Below are positions 31,380 through 41,127 of a stretch of DNA of 64,000 bases, in pieces. Location of the stretch: positions 150,310 through 214,309 of the forward strand of contig CAVZWL010000009.1 in NCBI GenBank assembly GCA_963778945.1, in the 5' to 3' direction. Every line of letters begins with the position of its first letter. Within the stretch, counting starts at the first letter, position 1. A program made the position numbers and the translations under genes. This DNA comes from Fen-1254 sp963778945 (GTDB taxonomy: Bacteria > Bacteroidota > Ignavibacteria > UBA10030). The notes beneath the pieces are model-generated. The model was not told where the DNA came from, did no database searches, and worked only from the letters and a program-made list of their open reading frames with translations.

Positions 31380-31844
31380 TCAAGAATTTTCTTTTCTCTT
31401 TTCTTTAAAAAAACTCTTCAATAATGCTTCGCATTGCACATCTAAAACTCCGCTGACGACATGCGGATGATGATTCAAGCGTTTATCGGCGGGAAGATTG
31501 AAGAGCGTTCCACAAGCACCTGCTTTCGGGTCGAATGTGCCGAAAACAAGCGTCGGAATACGCGCTAAAACGATGGCCCCTGCACACATCGGACACGGCT
31601 CCAGTGTCACATACAAAGTGCATTCTTCAAGCCGGCGTGACTGCAGATGCGAAGCTGCGGCGGTAATTGCGATCATCTCTGCATGGGCAGTCGGATCCTG
31701 CAGTTTTTCGATCTGATTGAATCCCTTGGCGATAATCGTATTCTGATGGATGATCAAAGCCCCCACAGGGACTTCGTTCAACTCGTAAGCTCGCTCCGCC
31801 TCTTTAAGAGCCAATTGCATCCAATTTTCATGTTGTGTAGGCAT
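31380..31844 (-). CDS. tadA: tRNA-specific adenosine deaminase
   Basis: Converts A34 to inosine in the anticodon of tRNA-Arg(ACG). 154 residues with the zinc and proton-shuttle motifs TAHAEMIAI and LEPCPMCAGAIVLARI, and the family's N-terminus MQLALKEAERAYELNEVPVGAL. Intact. A damaged tRNA-Arg(ACG), this enzyme's usual substrate, lies at 48.2 kb. Confidence 0.95.
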   Translation of the reverse strand: MPTQHENWMQLALKEAERAYELNEVPVGALIIHQNTIIAKGFNQIEKLQDPTAHAEMIAITAAASHLQSRRLEECTLYVTLEPCPMCAGAIVLARIPTLVFGTFDPKAGACGTLFNLPADKRLNHHPHVVSGVLDVQCEALLKSFFKEKRKENS

Positions 31845-31949
31845 GATGATTTAAGAATATAGAATGAAGAATGCAGAATTAAGGAAACGGAATTCAGAAG
31901 AATAATATTCTCATTCTTCACTCTTAAATCTTCATTCTTAATTTTGTTT

Positions 31950-32016
31950 GGTGCACCCAGAGAGCCGGAGGCCTGAGAATGAAATCACGCGATAGCGTGA
32001 ATCAAATCGGGAAAAG
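31950..32016. other. tRNA 3'-end-like scrap and hairpin
   Basis: GGTGCACCCAGAG (31950-31962) copies the 3' acceptor end of the neighbouring tRNA-Arg genes. A hairpin TCACGC-gat-AGCGTGA follows. Probably debris of another tRNA-Arg copy. Confidence 0.35.
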
Positions 32017-32099
32017 GTCAACAAAGGAAATAAAAAATTATTGAACCCTAAAATTCTGCCTTCTGCCTTCTAACTTCATACTTCTTACTTCTGTTCTTG

Positions 32100-32173
32100 T
32101 GCACCCAGGGGGACTCGAACCCCCAACCCTCAGATTCGAAGTCTGATGCTCTATCCAATTGAGCTATGGGTGC
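32100..32173 (-). tRNA. tRNA-Arg (anticodon TCG)
   Basis: 74 nt. Acceptor GCACCCA / TGGGTGC with discriminator A; D arm GCTC-AATTGGATA-GAGC; anticodon arm TCAGA-CTTCGAA-TCTGA giving TCG; T arm GGGGG-TTCGAGT-CCCCC. All stems pair. CCA is not encoded. It reads CGA codons. A second, disrupted copy starts 50 bp away. Confidence 0.95.
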
Positions 32174-32223
32174 ATGTGTAAATATTAAAAGAACCGTTTT
32201 GTTTATTAATAATTTTTTTGTAT

Positions 32224-32326
32224 CCAGGGGGAGTCCCCGCCTGCGTGACTGCGTCAGCAGTCGGGCAGGGAACCCCCAACCCTCAGATTCGAAGTCTGAT
32301 GCTCTATCCAATTGAGCTATGGGTGC
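32224..32326 (-). pseudogene. tRNA-Arg(TCG) copy with hairpin inserted in its T-loop
   Basis: From the 5' end to the T stem it is identical to the neighbouring tRNA-Arg(TCG), including the TCG anticodon. The T-loop is split after TTC by a ~35-nt palindromic insert (32236-32270); the 3' T-stem strand CCCCC resumes after it. The 3' acceptor strand has also diverged (TGGATAC rather than TGGGTGC), with two mismatches. Probably not functional. Confidence 0.85.
32236..32270. mobile_element. 35-bp palindromic element inside tRNA copy
   Basis: Begins CCCGCCTG and ends TCGGGCAGGG, with an inner stem TGAC-TGC-GTCA. It matches 31 of 35 positions of the unit at 28171-28205. Position 9/22 changes from A/T to C/G between the two copies, which keeps a stem pair. 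This suggests a small mobile palindromic repeat. Confidence 0.7.
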
Positions 32327-32394
32327 TTATAGAATTCAGAATAAAGAATGAAGAATACAGAATGAAAAATAAAGATTTATTCTGGCTCCCGTCT

Positions 32395-32660
32395 TCACAA
32401 TGTAACCAATTTGGTAACCACTGCAATCATTAAAAACGTCCAGCGAAATGGGCTTCCGGTTCCTGAACACTTGGCGTTTAATCTTACGAGAAAATTCTTT
32501 GTCTACCCGGAAGCGAATATCATTAATTCCTTTCATAAATTACGAAAGAATGTGAATGAAGACAAGATGTTTATTCAGACAGTTTCGATTGTTAATACAA
32601 ATATACCATCGCCTGCAACCTAAACAATTACATTCAGAAAAAGGCAAAATATCATTGAAT
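32395..32660. repeat. Decayed coding module, copy 1
   Basis: Begins near CAATTTGGTAACCA. It has an open plus-frame (32411-32623) with IIKNVQRNGLPVPEHLAFNL and FHKLRKNVNEDKMF. Copies at 34505-34705 and 48605-48720 match in protein pattern but carry deletions and stops. It is a remnant of an unknown gene that was multiplied around the island. 32661-32983 holds AT-rich sequence with nothing recognisable. Confidence 0.55.
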
Positions 32661-32983
32661 ATTTTGCTTTGATCACTATTCGTGAGATATTATACTGTGA
32701 AGATAGAAACAAAGAACAAATGGTAAGAAAAATTTCAATTTATTGAATATCAATAGAACATGGACGATGAAATACGAACGTAAAGCATTGTTTAATTTTG
32801 TCGTTGAACGAATTCGTTAACCATGCATTGATTTTGATCTGTATTTTGCTATTTTAATCTATATCACTGAAATGAAATAAGTTTTTTTATAATTCAATTT
32901 GACGTGGTAATTTGAATTAGAAGCGTAGTTAATTCAATTTGGCTCTCATAAACGAAGAATACAGAACCACCAGGATAATTTCT

Positions 32984-34120
32984 ATGAATCTTGAAAATTT
33001 TAAGGCCGGTACCTATCGTCAGCAGAATCAATATAAAAGTTTTTCCCCTTCCAAAGTAAATGAGAATTGGTTTTGGAATAATCAGAAGTTGAATACTCTT
33101 CTTGCGGAGGCAAACTATAAGTTAGGATCGCTCAATGCATTTTCGCTCCATGTGCCCGATGTCGATTTCTATATCCAGATGCACAAGACAAAGGAGGCTA
33201 CTGCCTCCAGCCGAATAGAAGGAACGAAAACTGAGGTTGAAGATGCGTTGCTGCGGAAAGCGGATGTTCTGCCTGAGCGGCGTGATGATTGGCAGGAAGT
33301 GCAAAACTACATCGATGCATTGAATTTTGCAGTCTGTCAATTGGAAACGCTTCCTGTCTCTACACGGTTACTGAAAGAGACCCATCGGATACTCTTATGC
33401 AAAGGACGCGGCGAGAGGAAAGACCCCGGAGAATATCGTCACAGTCAGAATTGGATTGGCGGTACAAATCCAGGTAATGCAGCTTTTGTGCCTCCGCATC
33501 ATGAAGAAATCCCGGAGTTGATGGGAGATTTGGAAAACTTTTTGCACAATGATTCAATCGACGTGCCTGACCTTGTCCGTATTGCCATCGGTCATTATCA
33601 GTTTGAAACGATCCATCCATTCTTAGATGGCAATGGTCGCATCGGGCGGCTGATGATCACACTCTATCTTGTCAATAAGGGTTTACTGTCGAAGCCAACA
33701 TTGTATCTTTCGGACTATTTTGAGAGACATCGAACGGAATATATTGACGCATTAGCTCGAGTGCGAATAAAAGATGATATTCTTCCGTGGATCAGGTTCT
33801 TCATGGAGGCAGTTATTGCTACGGCGACAAAGGGAGTGGATACATTTGGAAAGATACAAAAGCTTCGGGATGAAGTAGAGGGAGCAAAGCTGGTAACACT
33901 TGGCAAGAGATTCCCGAGAGCGAAAGAATTAGTGAATGCCTTGTATCGGAAACCTACTGTTACATCTGCTGACGTTTCTGAGATATTGGATGTAGTACAG
34001 GGAACCGCCAATACGTTGATAGATGATTTTGTGAAGCTCGGTATACTTGTCGAAATTACAGGCAGCAGACGTAATAGAATATTTACTTTTGCGGAATACG
34101 TGAAGTTGTTTACGTCATAG
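32984..34120 (+). CDS. Fic family protein (AMPylase type)
   Basis: About 378 residues. The N-terminal part contains the self-inhibitory helix motif SSRIEG ([S/T]xxxE[G/N]), then the Fic core with the active-site loop HPFLDGNGRIGRLM, all catalytic residues present, and a C-terminal winged-helix-like segment (VTSADVSEILDVVQGTANTL). Such proteins transfer AMP to target proteins, commonly as regulated toxins. I start at ATG 32984, preceded by AGGATAA, rather than the upstream TTG. It lies at the left end of the accessory island and is intact. Confidence 0.88.
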   Translation: MNLENFKAGTYRQQNQYKSFSPSKVNENWFWNNQKLNTLLAEANYKLGSLNAFSLHVPDVDFYIQMHKTKEATASSRIEGTKTEVEDALLRKADVLPERRDDWQEVQNYIDALNFAVCQLETLPVSTRLLKETHRILLCKGRGERKDPGEYRHSQNWIGGTNPGNAAFVPPHHEEIPELMGDLENFLHNDSIDVPDLVRIAIGHYQFETIHPFLDGNGRIGRLMITLYLVNKGLLSKPTLYLSDYFERHRTEYIDALARVRIKDDILPWIRFFMEAVIATATKGVDTFGKIQKLRDEVEGAKLVTLGKRFPRAKELVNALYRKPTVTSADVSEILDVVQGTANTLIDDFVKLGILVEITGSRRNRIFTFAEYVKLFTS

Positions 34121-34134
34121 AAAGGTTTGAACGT

Positions 34135-34414
34135 GCCCTCCCGCATAAATTGCAGGATTCTCAAAATGGCAGCCACTCGCAAAAAACGCTCTTGGGCCAT
34201 TTTTGCCCTCCCGCATAAATTGCGGGATTCTCAAAATGGCAGCTGCTCGCAAAAAACGCTCTTGGGCCATTTTTGCCCTCCCGCATAAATTGCGGGATTC
34301 TCAAAATGGCAGCTGCTCGCAAAAAACCCTCTTGGGCCATTTTTACCCTCCCGCATAAATCGCGGGATTCTCAAAATGGCAACTGCTCGATAAAAACTCT
34401 CGCAGGCCATTTTG
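34135..34414. repeat. Four 70-bp tandem repeats downstream of fic
   Basis: Units start at 34135, 34205, 34275 and 34345, an exact 70-bp period. Each unit holds a small palindrome CCCGCA-TAAAT-TGCGGG and a wider pair AAAATGGC ... GCCATTTT. The two central units are nearly identical; the outer two are more diverged. A single extra unit sits at 48476-48543. Confidence 0.9.
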
Positions 34415-34925
34415 GAATATGGGTGCGTAAAATTGCAGATTTCAAAATGCAAATTGTTCCGGTATCTCTATTTATCTGCTGTGAGCAATCGCTTTTTAGG
34501 CTCACAATGTAACAAATTTGGTAACCGCTGTAATTATTAGAAACGCCCAGCGAATTTCATTAAGTCCTTTCACAAATTACAAAACAATGTGAATGAAGAC
34601 AAGATGTTTCTTCGAGTAGTTTCAATAGTAGTATCGCAGATATACAGCCATTTACAGCCCGGAAAATCGCATTCTAAAGTGAATAAAATATCGTTTGTTT
34701 CCAATTAAGAATCAAAATTGTTGGATTGCATTCAGTATAAAATATTAGTAACCTTGCTTTACAGATAAAACTGGATCGGGAGGATTTAGACTTTCATCCC
34801 GTTCCGGGAAAATGATTCAATCTCAATATCTTTACATTTACAGCAAATCAATAATTTATCCGTTAAAACCCATATTGGATGGACAGGGTTCTATTTAATA
34901 GATAGGCCGTTTGCCGATAGAAAAA
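34415..34925. repeat. tRNA-Arg 5'-end scrap and decayed module, copy 2
   Basis: ATATGGGTGCGTAAAATTG (34419-34437) resembles the flank of the tRNA-Arg 5' half at 48.38 kb. The decayed coding module follows at 34505-34705 (SFHKLQNNVNEDKMF). 34706-34925 has no recognisable feature. Confidence 0.5.
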
Positions 34926-35412
34926 ATGCCAAGGCATTATACATATCGAATGGATCACGATTTAGGTTTTGCGCCGAATCCTTCTGGAGGTATATGTCAC
35001 TTTATGCGGTTGTAAAACTACTTCGATTGAACAGTGGGCTACCAATGGAAGTTGGGTTGTTGGCATCGGTGGTAACAATACAGGGTGTTCTGATAAGCTG
35101 ATCTATGCAATGAAAGTTGACGAAACACTCTCCTATAAAGATTATAAAATTCAATACCCGAAACGCAGTCGTTACTTAGTCGGGCACGAAATTGATTCTG
35201 CTGCTCATGTCTTGGTGTCCAGACATTTTTACTATTTGGGCTCAAGTAGTATAAAATTGCCAAGGTCTCTCAAATCGATTCTTCATCGTCGATGGGGATG
35301 CAAATCTCTCTCTGACGATCAAGCTGAGCAAATCCAACAATGGCTATCAAAAACATTTAGCAAGATGGGTAAACTGGGTGTACCTGCCAATTTATCAGCT
35401 CAGAATTGTTAA
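34926..35412 (+). CDS. Nmad2-like (nucleotide modification associated domain 2) protein, frameshifted
   Basis: About 160 residues. The start MPRHYTYRMDHDLGFAPNPS, then (after one extra base near nt 35000) GGICTLCGCKTTSIEQWA, SWVVGIGG, KLIYAMKVDETLSYKDY and HFYYLGSSSIKLP follow the plan of the Nmad2 family. Comparative studies place such domains next to DNA base-modification or restriction genes, possibly as modified-base readers or enzymes. Here it lies 2 kb upstream of a type I RM system. The family call is from remembered patterns. Confidence 0.65.
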
Positions 35413-35583
35413 ATAATGGCAAATGGTCAAACCAGGCACGACTAGTTGACGATAAGAACCTTAGTGCAATTAATCGCGCGAATAAGTTTATGTAAGGATT
35501 AGATGTACGCGCGTAGATGTTAAAATGTGGTAGTTATCGTCGACTCAGCTTAGTGCCAATCTATTGATGGAGAAAAAATAGTA

Positions 35584-36312
35584 ATGGATATAACCAGAAA
35601 GTGTCGAGACTGCGGTTACTCCTATGACCCATCTAAAGACGAAAATGTAAAATATTGTCCGAATTGTGGCCATGAAAGCTGGGATGGATCTGTGCATGCC
35701 TCAGGCGCGACGTACACTGAATTGGATGTTAGCGCCCTGAGTCAACAAAGACAAATCGAAGGAGAGCGAATCAAAAAAACGGATCTTAATACAAATGCTA
35801 ATCTATCCACAGATCGCTGTGGCCCATCGAAGATTTCTATCGATCGCAAGGAGCGAGTTCCCGGGTTTGAACAAGAAGGTGAGGTAGCAGAAACGCTACT
35901 CAATTCTTACAACAAATTGCGCAACACGGGCTATCAGATAAAAGATAAGATTGAAGAAGACAGCGATTATGCTGATCGCATTTTTGTTTCTGTAAAAGAT
36001 ATACCGGCTTGCATATATATCCAAATTCGACATCTTGATCCTAAGATGGCTGCTGATGTCGCTAGAAAGGGCGCATATCAAAGTGCCCACACAACTGAGG
36101 ATTTCATATTATCGATAAAAGGCGCAATCGCTGATAAAGCAAGGGTTGATCCGGATATCAAAAGAAAAACGTTGCTTCAATTAATTCTTATCACACCATT
36201 GGATGCTAAGATCAGTCGCGATATCGAAAATAGTAAATTTGACTTCAAGGACTTCAAAGAGATATGGATTTCACCGTTTCACCAAGACTCGTTTCCTTTA
36301 AATCATCTGTAA
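35584..36312 (+). CDS. Zinc-ribbon protein of unknown function
   Basis: 242 residues. The N-terminal zinc ribbon has two Cys pairs (CRDCGYSYDPSKDENVKYCP-NC). A low-complexity linker follows, then a ~140-residue alpha/beta domain (EGEVAETLLNSYNKLRNTGY ... CIYIQIRHLDPKMA ... LILITPLDAKISRDIE). An acidic/Gln-Arg pattern recalls degenerate nuclease folds, but no active site can be assigned. It sits between the Nmad2-like gene and the RM operon and is intact. Confidence 0.6.
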   Translation: MDITRKCRDCGYSYDPSKDENVKYCPNCGHESWDGSVHASGATYTELDVSALSQQRQIEGERIKKTDLNTNANLSTDRCGPSKISIDRKERVPGFEQEGEVAETLLNSYNKLRNTGYQIKDKIEEDSDYADRIFVSVKDIPACIYIQIRHLDPKMAADVARKGAYQSAHTTEDFILSIKGAIADKARVDPDIKRKTLLQLILITPLDAKISRDIENSKFDFKDFKEIWISPFHQDSFPLNHL

Positions 36313-36473
36313 AGCCAGAGTTCTCGATTCGCTGACCATCTTCAAAGGGAAAAAGCCAAAGTATACGTTTTTTAAAGAGGACTGATCTACATTAAAAGAA
36401 TCGTTTACAAAATTATTTTCGTAATCCGATATAGAAAACATAAGGTGCATTAAACAATAAACTGGGAACATCC

Positions 36474-37361
36474 ATGGCTTTACTTTTCAATACAGGTATA
36501 GAGAATAAAATATTAGGTGTTTCTTTGGACACCATCTTTACAACCCTAGTGACTATTAGCATATTCATCCTCGGTTATCTATTCAACAGAGTCTATGAAT
36601 GGCGAAAGGAAATGCGCCACTTCAAAGATGTCCGTAATTTAATTTGCTCACATCTAGAATCATTGATAGAACATATCGACAAGCAAATAGGACAGTATAA
36701 GAAATTCGGAGAGCATCTTGCTAGCCATAAACTTGAAGAATATACTTTTAATGAATCCCTTATCCAAACTGATTTTCTGAGTAATCTGCCTTATCTCGAC
36801 ATTTTTCAAGCCTTCAAGCTCGGCCCAAGAAGCCAACGCAGCCAACGCATTGAAGCCTACAACTCTATGTTTCAAGCGATAAAATTTATCGAAAGACAAA
36901 ATTTAATAACAAAAACACAATTCTTTGAACTCGATAGAATACGTAGTGTGCATATTGCAACTTGGAACAGTAATAATGATAGTATACTGCGTTTTCATGA
37001 CCAGCTTCTAGGATTAGTTCGTAGAAATCGTGTGACCCCCAACGATGACGCTTTCTTTACAGAATTAAATGCCATTGTTCATGATCTTGCTCAACAGGCA
37101 AACAGTTCTGACCTTGAAATTATCTTTACGCATTTCGTCGAACCAATTATAGATTTGGTAAAAAGATTCAATTCTGATCAACGTACTGACATACTTTCGC
37201 CTCTCGTCCTCAAATCCTCGAAAGCTCATGAGGATTTAATCCGTTTACTTGATTCATATAGCAGATTGTACTTGGAGCAATCGTCTAATTTAGAAAAGAG
37301 AAAGGAAATTATTGTCAGAGTAATATCATCATTAAAATTTTATTTACAGCAGAAATCATAA
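36474..37361 (+). CDS. Membrane-anchored helical protein next to hsdM
   Basis: 295 residues: one N-terminal membrane helix (about 20-41, TIFTTLVTISIFILGYLF), then an all-helical charged cytoplasmic part. No family recognised. The stop lies 7 bp before the hsdM start, so it is probably the first gene of the hsd operon, an unusual place for a membrane protein. It could be a membrane-tethered accessory factor; this is inference. Confidence 0.6.
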   Translation: MALLFNTGIENKILGVSLDTIFTTLVTISIFILGYLFNRVYEWRKEMRHFKDVRNLICSHLESLIEHIDKQIGQYKKFGEHLASHKLEEYTFNESLIQTDFLSNLPYLDIFQAFKLGPRSQRSQRIEAYNSMFQAIKFIERQNLITKTQFFELDRIRSVHIATWNSNNDSILRFHDQLLGLVRRNRVTPNDDAFFTELNAIVHDLAQQANSSDLEIIFTHFVEPIIDLVKRFNSDQRTDILSPLVLKSSKAHEDLIRLLDSYSRLYLEQSSNLEKRKEIIVRVISSLKFYLQQKS

Positions 37362-37368
37362 AACCTTT

Positions 37369-39762
37369 ATGGCAATAAAAAAATCTGAATTATACAGTTC
37401 ACTTTGGGCGAGTTGCGATGAACTGCGCGGCGGGATGGATGCTTCGCAATACAAAGATTACGTTCTCGTTCTCTTGTTTATGAAATATGTTTCTGACAAG
37501 GCGGCGAGTCAAGCTGGATACCTGCTTGATGTACCAAAGGGCGGCAGCTTTGCAGATATGGTCGCATTGAAAGGTGACAAGGAAATTGGGGATAAGATAA
37601 ATAAGATCATCGGCAAGCTTGCAGCAAAGAATGATCTCAAAGGTGTAATTGACGTTGCAGACTTTAATGATGATGACAAGTTGGGCAAGGGAAAAGAGAT
37701 GGTGGACCGTCTTTCCAATCTTGTCTCTATCTTCAATACTCCTGCCCTCGACTTCCGGAGCAACCGTGCTGAAGGAGATGATATACTTGGAGATGCCTAC
37801 GAATATTTAATGCGCCACTTTGCTACGGAATCAGGGAAAAGCAAGGGACAATTCTACACCCCTGCTGAAGTTTCTCGTATTATGGCAAAGGTTATCGGCA
37901 TTGGGAACGCAACAAGCTCCAGCCAAACAATCCACGATCCGACATGCGGTTCAGGTTCACTGCTGCTCAAAGCTCATGATGAGGCGAAGGGAAGCACAGG
38001 GAAAGACCTTACGCTCTATGGACAGGAAATGGATAATGCCACCGCTGCATTAGCCAAGATGAATATGATCCTGCATGATTGCCCGACTGCGGAAATTTGG
38101 AAGGATAATACTCTCTCAAGTCCACATTTCAAATCTAATAGCGGCCTCAAGACATTCGATTTCGTTGTTGCCAATCCACCATTCTCGACCAAGGCGTGGA
38201 GCAATGGTTTCAATCCCGCAGAGGATGAGTTTAAACGTTTTGAATACGGTATACCACCGATGAAGAACGGGGACTATGCATTTCTGCTGCACATACTTGC
38301 AACGCTCAAGAGCACGGGCAAAGGTGCTTGCATTCTCCCGCATGGCGTACTGTTCCGGGGCGGAGCTGAGGGAATCATTCGGAAAAATATTGTTCAGCGC
38401 GGTTACATTAAAGGGATCATCGGACTGCCGGCAAATCTGTTTTATGGTACAGGTATTCCCGCTTGCATCGTTGTGGTGGATAAGGAACACGCTTCAGCCC
38501 GTAAGGGTATCTTCATGATTGATGCATCGAAGGGATACATCAAGGACGGCAATAAGAATCGTCTGCGAACACAGGATATTCATCGCATTGTAGATACTTT
38601 CAATCGGCAGGTAGAAGACAAACGATACTCCCGTATGGTGCCATTGGCAGAGATCAGCGATGCAAAGAACGACTTTAATCTCAATCTTCCGCGTTACATC
38701 GACAGCACCGAACCGGAAGACTTACAGGATATTGATGCACATCTCAATGGAGGGATTCCTAATCGGGATATTGATGACCTTGAACGTTACTGGGAGGTTT
38801 TTCCCGGTGTGCGTGCCACACTATTCAAAAAGGGAGATCGTTCGGGCTACTCACAACTCAAAGTTCCGATTGGCGAGGTAAAGGCGGCTATCTTTGGTCA
38901 TTCAGAGTTCACCACATTCAATCAATCCGTTACGAAGTTGTTTGCAAAATGGAAGACAGCAAACATGCCGCGCCTTACCGGTATCAAGAAAGGGGACCAT
39001 CCCAAGGAATTGATTGAAACACTCTCGGAAGAATTATTGGAGACTTTTAAAAAAGCAAAGCTACTCAACCCGTATGATGTATATCAGCACTTGATGGATT
39101 ACTGGGCGGAGACGATGCAGGATGATGTGTATATGCTCGTGCAGGATGGATGGAAGGCCGTGCTGGATGGCAAGCCCAACATAGACCTCATACCTCAACA
39201 GCTTCTTGTGAGCCGATACTTCCAGACAGAAGCCAAGGCGATTGTGCAATTAGAAGCAGACCGTGATGCGATTACCCGGCAAATGGAAGAGATGGATGAA
39301 GAGCACGGCGGTGAAGATGGATTATTGGCAGAGGCGAAGAACGACAAAGGGAAACTCACAAAGGCGAGTGTTAAAGCTCGGCTCAGTGGGATAGAAGATG
39401 ACAAAGATGTTGCCGATGAGTGCAAGCTGCTAAAGGCATACCAAGCCCTTATCGAAAAAGAAGCTGATGCAGGGAGGCAGGTAAAGGAAGCACAAAAGGA
39501 GCTTGATGCCAAGGTTACGGCAAAATACTCCAAGCTTTCCACAGACGAGATTAAAACGCTGGTGGTGGATGATAAATGGCTGACAAAGCTTGGTGGCGAT
39601 GTGCAAAGTGAGCTTGACCGCGTTTCCCAGGCGCTTACCGGACGTATACGTGAGCTTGGAGAACGATATGATGCACCGCTGCCACAGCTCAAGAGCGAGG
39701 TTGACAGGCTCGCTGCCCGCGTAGATGAGCACCTCAAGAAAATGGGAATGGCATGGAAGTAA
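37369..39762 (+). CDS. hsdM: Type I restriction-modification system methyltransferase subunit
   Basis: N6-adenine methyltransferase subunit. 797 residues, intact. An N-terminal helical HsdM domain (about 1-140) is followed by the methylase core with SAM motif DPTCGSGSLLLKA and catalytic motif NPPF in FVVANPPFSTKAW, and YGTGIPACIVVVDK. The C-terminal ~280 residues form a long coiled-coil-rich extension (many Lys/Glu/Asp, about 610-797), much longer than the ~500-residue classical HsdM. It overlaps hsdS by 10 bp. Confidence 0.95.
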   Translation: MAIKKSELYSSLWASCDELRGGMDASQYKDYVLVLLFMKYVSDKAASQAGYLLDVPKGGSFADMVALKGDKEIGDKINKIIGKLAAKNDLKGVIDVADFNDDDKLGKGKEMVDRLSNLVSIFNTPALDFRSNRAEGDDILGDAYEYLMRHFATESGKSKGQFYTPAEVSRIMAKVIGIGNATSSSQTIHDPTCGSGSLLLKAHDEAKGSTGKDLTLYGQEMDNATAALAKMNMILHDCPTAEIWKDNTLSSPHFKSNSGLKTFDFVVANPPFSTKAWSNGFNPAEDEFKRFEYGIPPMKNGDYAFLLHILATLKSTGKGACILPHGVLFRGGAEGIIRKNIVQRGYIKGIIGLPANLFYGTGIPACIVVVDKEHASARKGIFMIDASKGYIKDGNKNRLRTQDIHRIVDTFNRQVEDKRYSRMVPLAEISDAKNDFNLNLPRYIDSTEPEDLQDIDAHLNGGIPNRDIDDLERYWEVFPGVRATLFKKGDRSGYSQLKVPIGEVKAAIFGHSEFTTFNQSVTKLFAKWKTANMPRLTGIKKGDHPKELIETLSEELLETFKKAKLLNPYDVYQHLMDYWAETMQDDVYMLVQDGWKAVLDGKPNIDLIPQQLLVSRYFQTEAKAIVQLEADRDAITRQMEEMDEEHGGEDGLLAEAKNDKGKLTKASVKARLSGIEDDKDVADECKLLKAYQALIEKEADAGRQVKEAQKELDAKVTAKYSKLSTDEIKTLVVDDKWLTKLGGDVQSELDRVSQALTGRIRELGERYDAPLPQLKSEVDRLAARVDEHLKKMGMAWK

Positions 39763-40967
39763 AAGCTGGATATAAGCAATATGAGGAGAGTGTGGTCCCA
39801 AAAGATTGGAGTATCAAACCACTTTGCGATGTTGTTGACTTCTTAGATGGAAAGAGACGGCCTGTGAAGGACAGCGACCGTGCGAAAATGAAAGGTGACA
39901 TTCCATACTATGGAGCTTCTGGCGTTGTCGATTTTGTCAATGATTTCTTGTTCAACGAAGATTTAATTTTGCTTGGTGAAGATGGCGAAAATATCCTCAG
40001 TCGGAATTGTCCGCTTGCGTTCAAAATATCGGGTAAGACATGGGTAAACAATCATGCGCATGTTTTGAGACCTAAACCAGGAATGGCAATCGAATATTTA
40101 ACGGAGTTCTTGGAAAGTCGAGATTATGTCCAATATAACACTGGGACAGCACAGCCAAAATTAAACAAGTTCGTCTGTTCTGGAATACCAGTACACTGTC
40201 CACCACTTCCCGAACAGCGCGCCATCGCAACAGCACTAAGCGATGTGGATGCACTGATCGGCTCACTGGATAAGCTCATCGCCAAGAAAATCAACCTCAA
40301 ACAGGCCGCTATGCAGAATTTGCTGACCGGCAAGAAACGACTGCCGGGGTTTAAGGGAGAGTGGGAAGTGAAGTGCCTTGATCAACTCGGCGAAGTATCT
40401 GGTGCTGGTGTTGATAAGAAAATTCGTCCAAATGAAGTTCCTGTTAGACTTGTTAACTACCTCGATATTTATCGAAGAGACTTTATTTATTCAAGAGACC
40501 TAAATCACGTTGTTAGCGCGCCACCTGATCAGGCATATCGGTGTTCGGTTAAGAAAGGCGATGTATTTTTCACACCTTCTTCGGAAGTGCCAAATGACAT
40601 TGGTATTTCGGCTGTCGCTATGGAGGATATTCCTGATGCAGTATATAGCTACCATGTCGTTCGCCTTCGACTTCCTGAGGATTGGGATCTCAAATATCGT
40701 GCTTATGCCTTCAAATCGCGTCAATTTTTAGATGAAGCTGAGCGTCTTTGCGAGGGTAGTGGAATCCGATACGTTCTAACCCAAGCTCGATTTCGACAAC
40801 TCAAAGTTCTTGTTCCGCCAACAATTCAAGAACAAGCTGCTATCGGGGATGTTCTCTACGACATAGATGCAGAGATTGCAGCATTGGAACAGCGTCGGGA
40901 CAAGACCCGCGCACTCAAGCAGGGAATGATGCAGGAATTACTAACGGGAAGGATTAGGTTGGTTTGA
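39753..40967 (+). CDS. hsdS: Type I restriction-modification specificity subunit
   Basis: Gives the complex its DNA target. 404 residues with two target-recognition domains (about 10-150 and 210-350), each followed by a conserved helix: PLPEQRAIATALSDVDALI ... KQAAMQNLLTGKKRLP and QEQAAIGDVLYDIDAEIAAL ... KQGMMQELLTGRIRLV. The two helix repeats are similar enough to allow recombination of half-subunits. Full-length and intact. Confidence 0.95.
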   Translation: MEVKAGYKQYEESVVPKDWSIKPLCDVVDFLDGKRRPVKDSDRAKMKGDIPYYGASGVVDFVNDFLFNEDLILLGEDGENILSRNCPLAFKISGKTWVNNHAHVLRPKPGMAIEYLTEFLESRDYVQYNTGTAQPKLNKFVCSGIPVHCPPLPEQRAIATALSDVDALIGSLDKLIAKKINLKQAAMQNLLTGKKRLPGFKGEWEVKCLDQLGEVSGAGVDKKIRPNEVPVRLVNYLDIYRRDFIYSRDLNHVVSAPPDQAYRCSVKKGDVFFTPSSEVPNDIGISAVAMEDIPDAVYSYHVVRLRLPEDWDLKYRAYAFKSRQFLDEAERLCEGSGIRYVLTQARFRQLKVLVPPTIQEQAAIGDVLYDIDAEIAALEQRRDKTRALKQGMMQELLTGRIRLV

Positions 40968-41127
40968 AAAGATTTTGCATACACTGTGTGCAGCATTAAG
41001 CTGGCCTCAAATCCGGCAGCCAGAGTTATTGGTATGAGCAGAAAGTATAGGAAGTTATATATAGTTATAGCTATATTACTGTATAACCGTGTATAATTAT
41101 GTATAACTTGTTGTAAAGGATTAACCG

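Noticed and set aside
32661..32983. AT-rich stretch before fic as an origin or regulatory region
   Set aside because: No repeated boxes, no clear promoter pair and no gene context for an origin.
34135..34414. Possible CRISPR array
   Set aside because: Units are contiguous 70-bp repeats with no unique spacers and no cas genes nearby.
34231..34452. Minus-strand ORF (73 codons) across the 70-bp repeats
   Set aside because: It exists only because the 70-bp repeat lacks stops in one frame for part of its length; no conserved domain, and the repeat also occurs outside any ORF.
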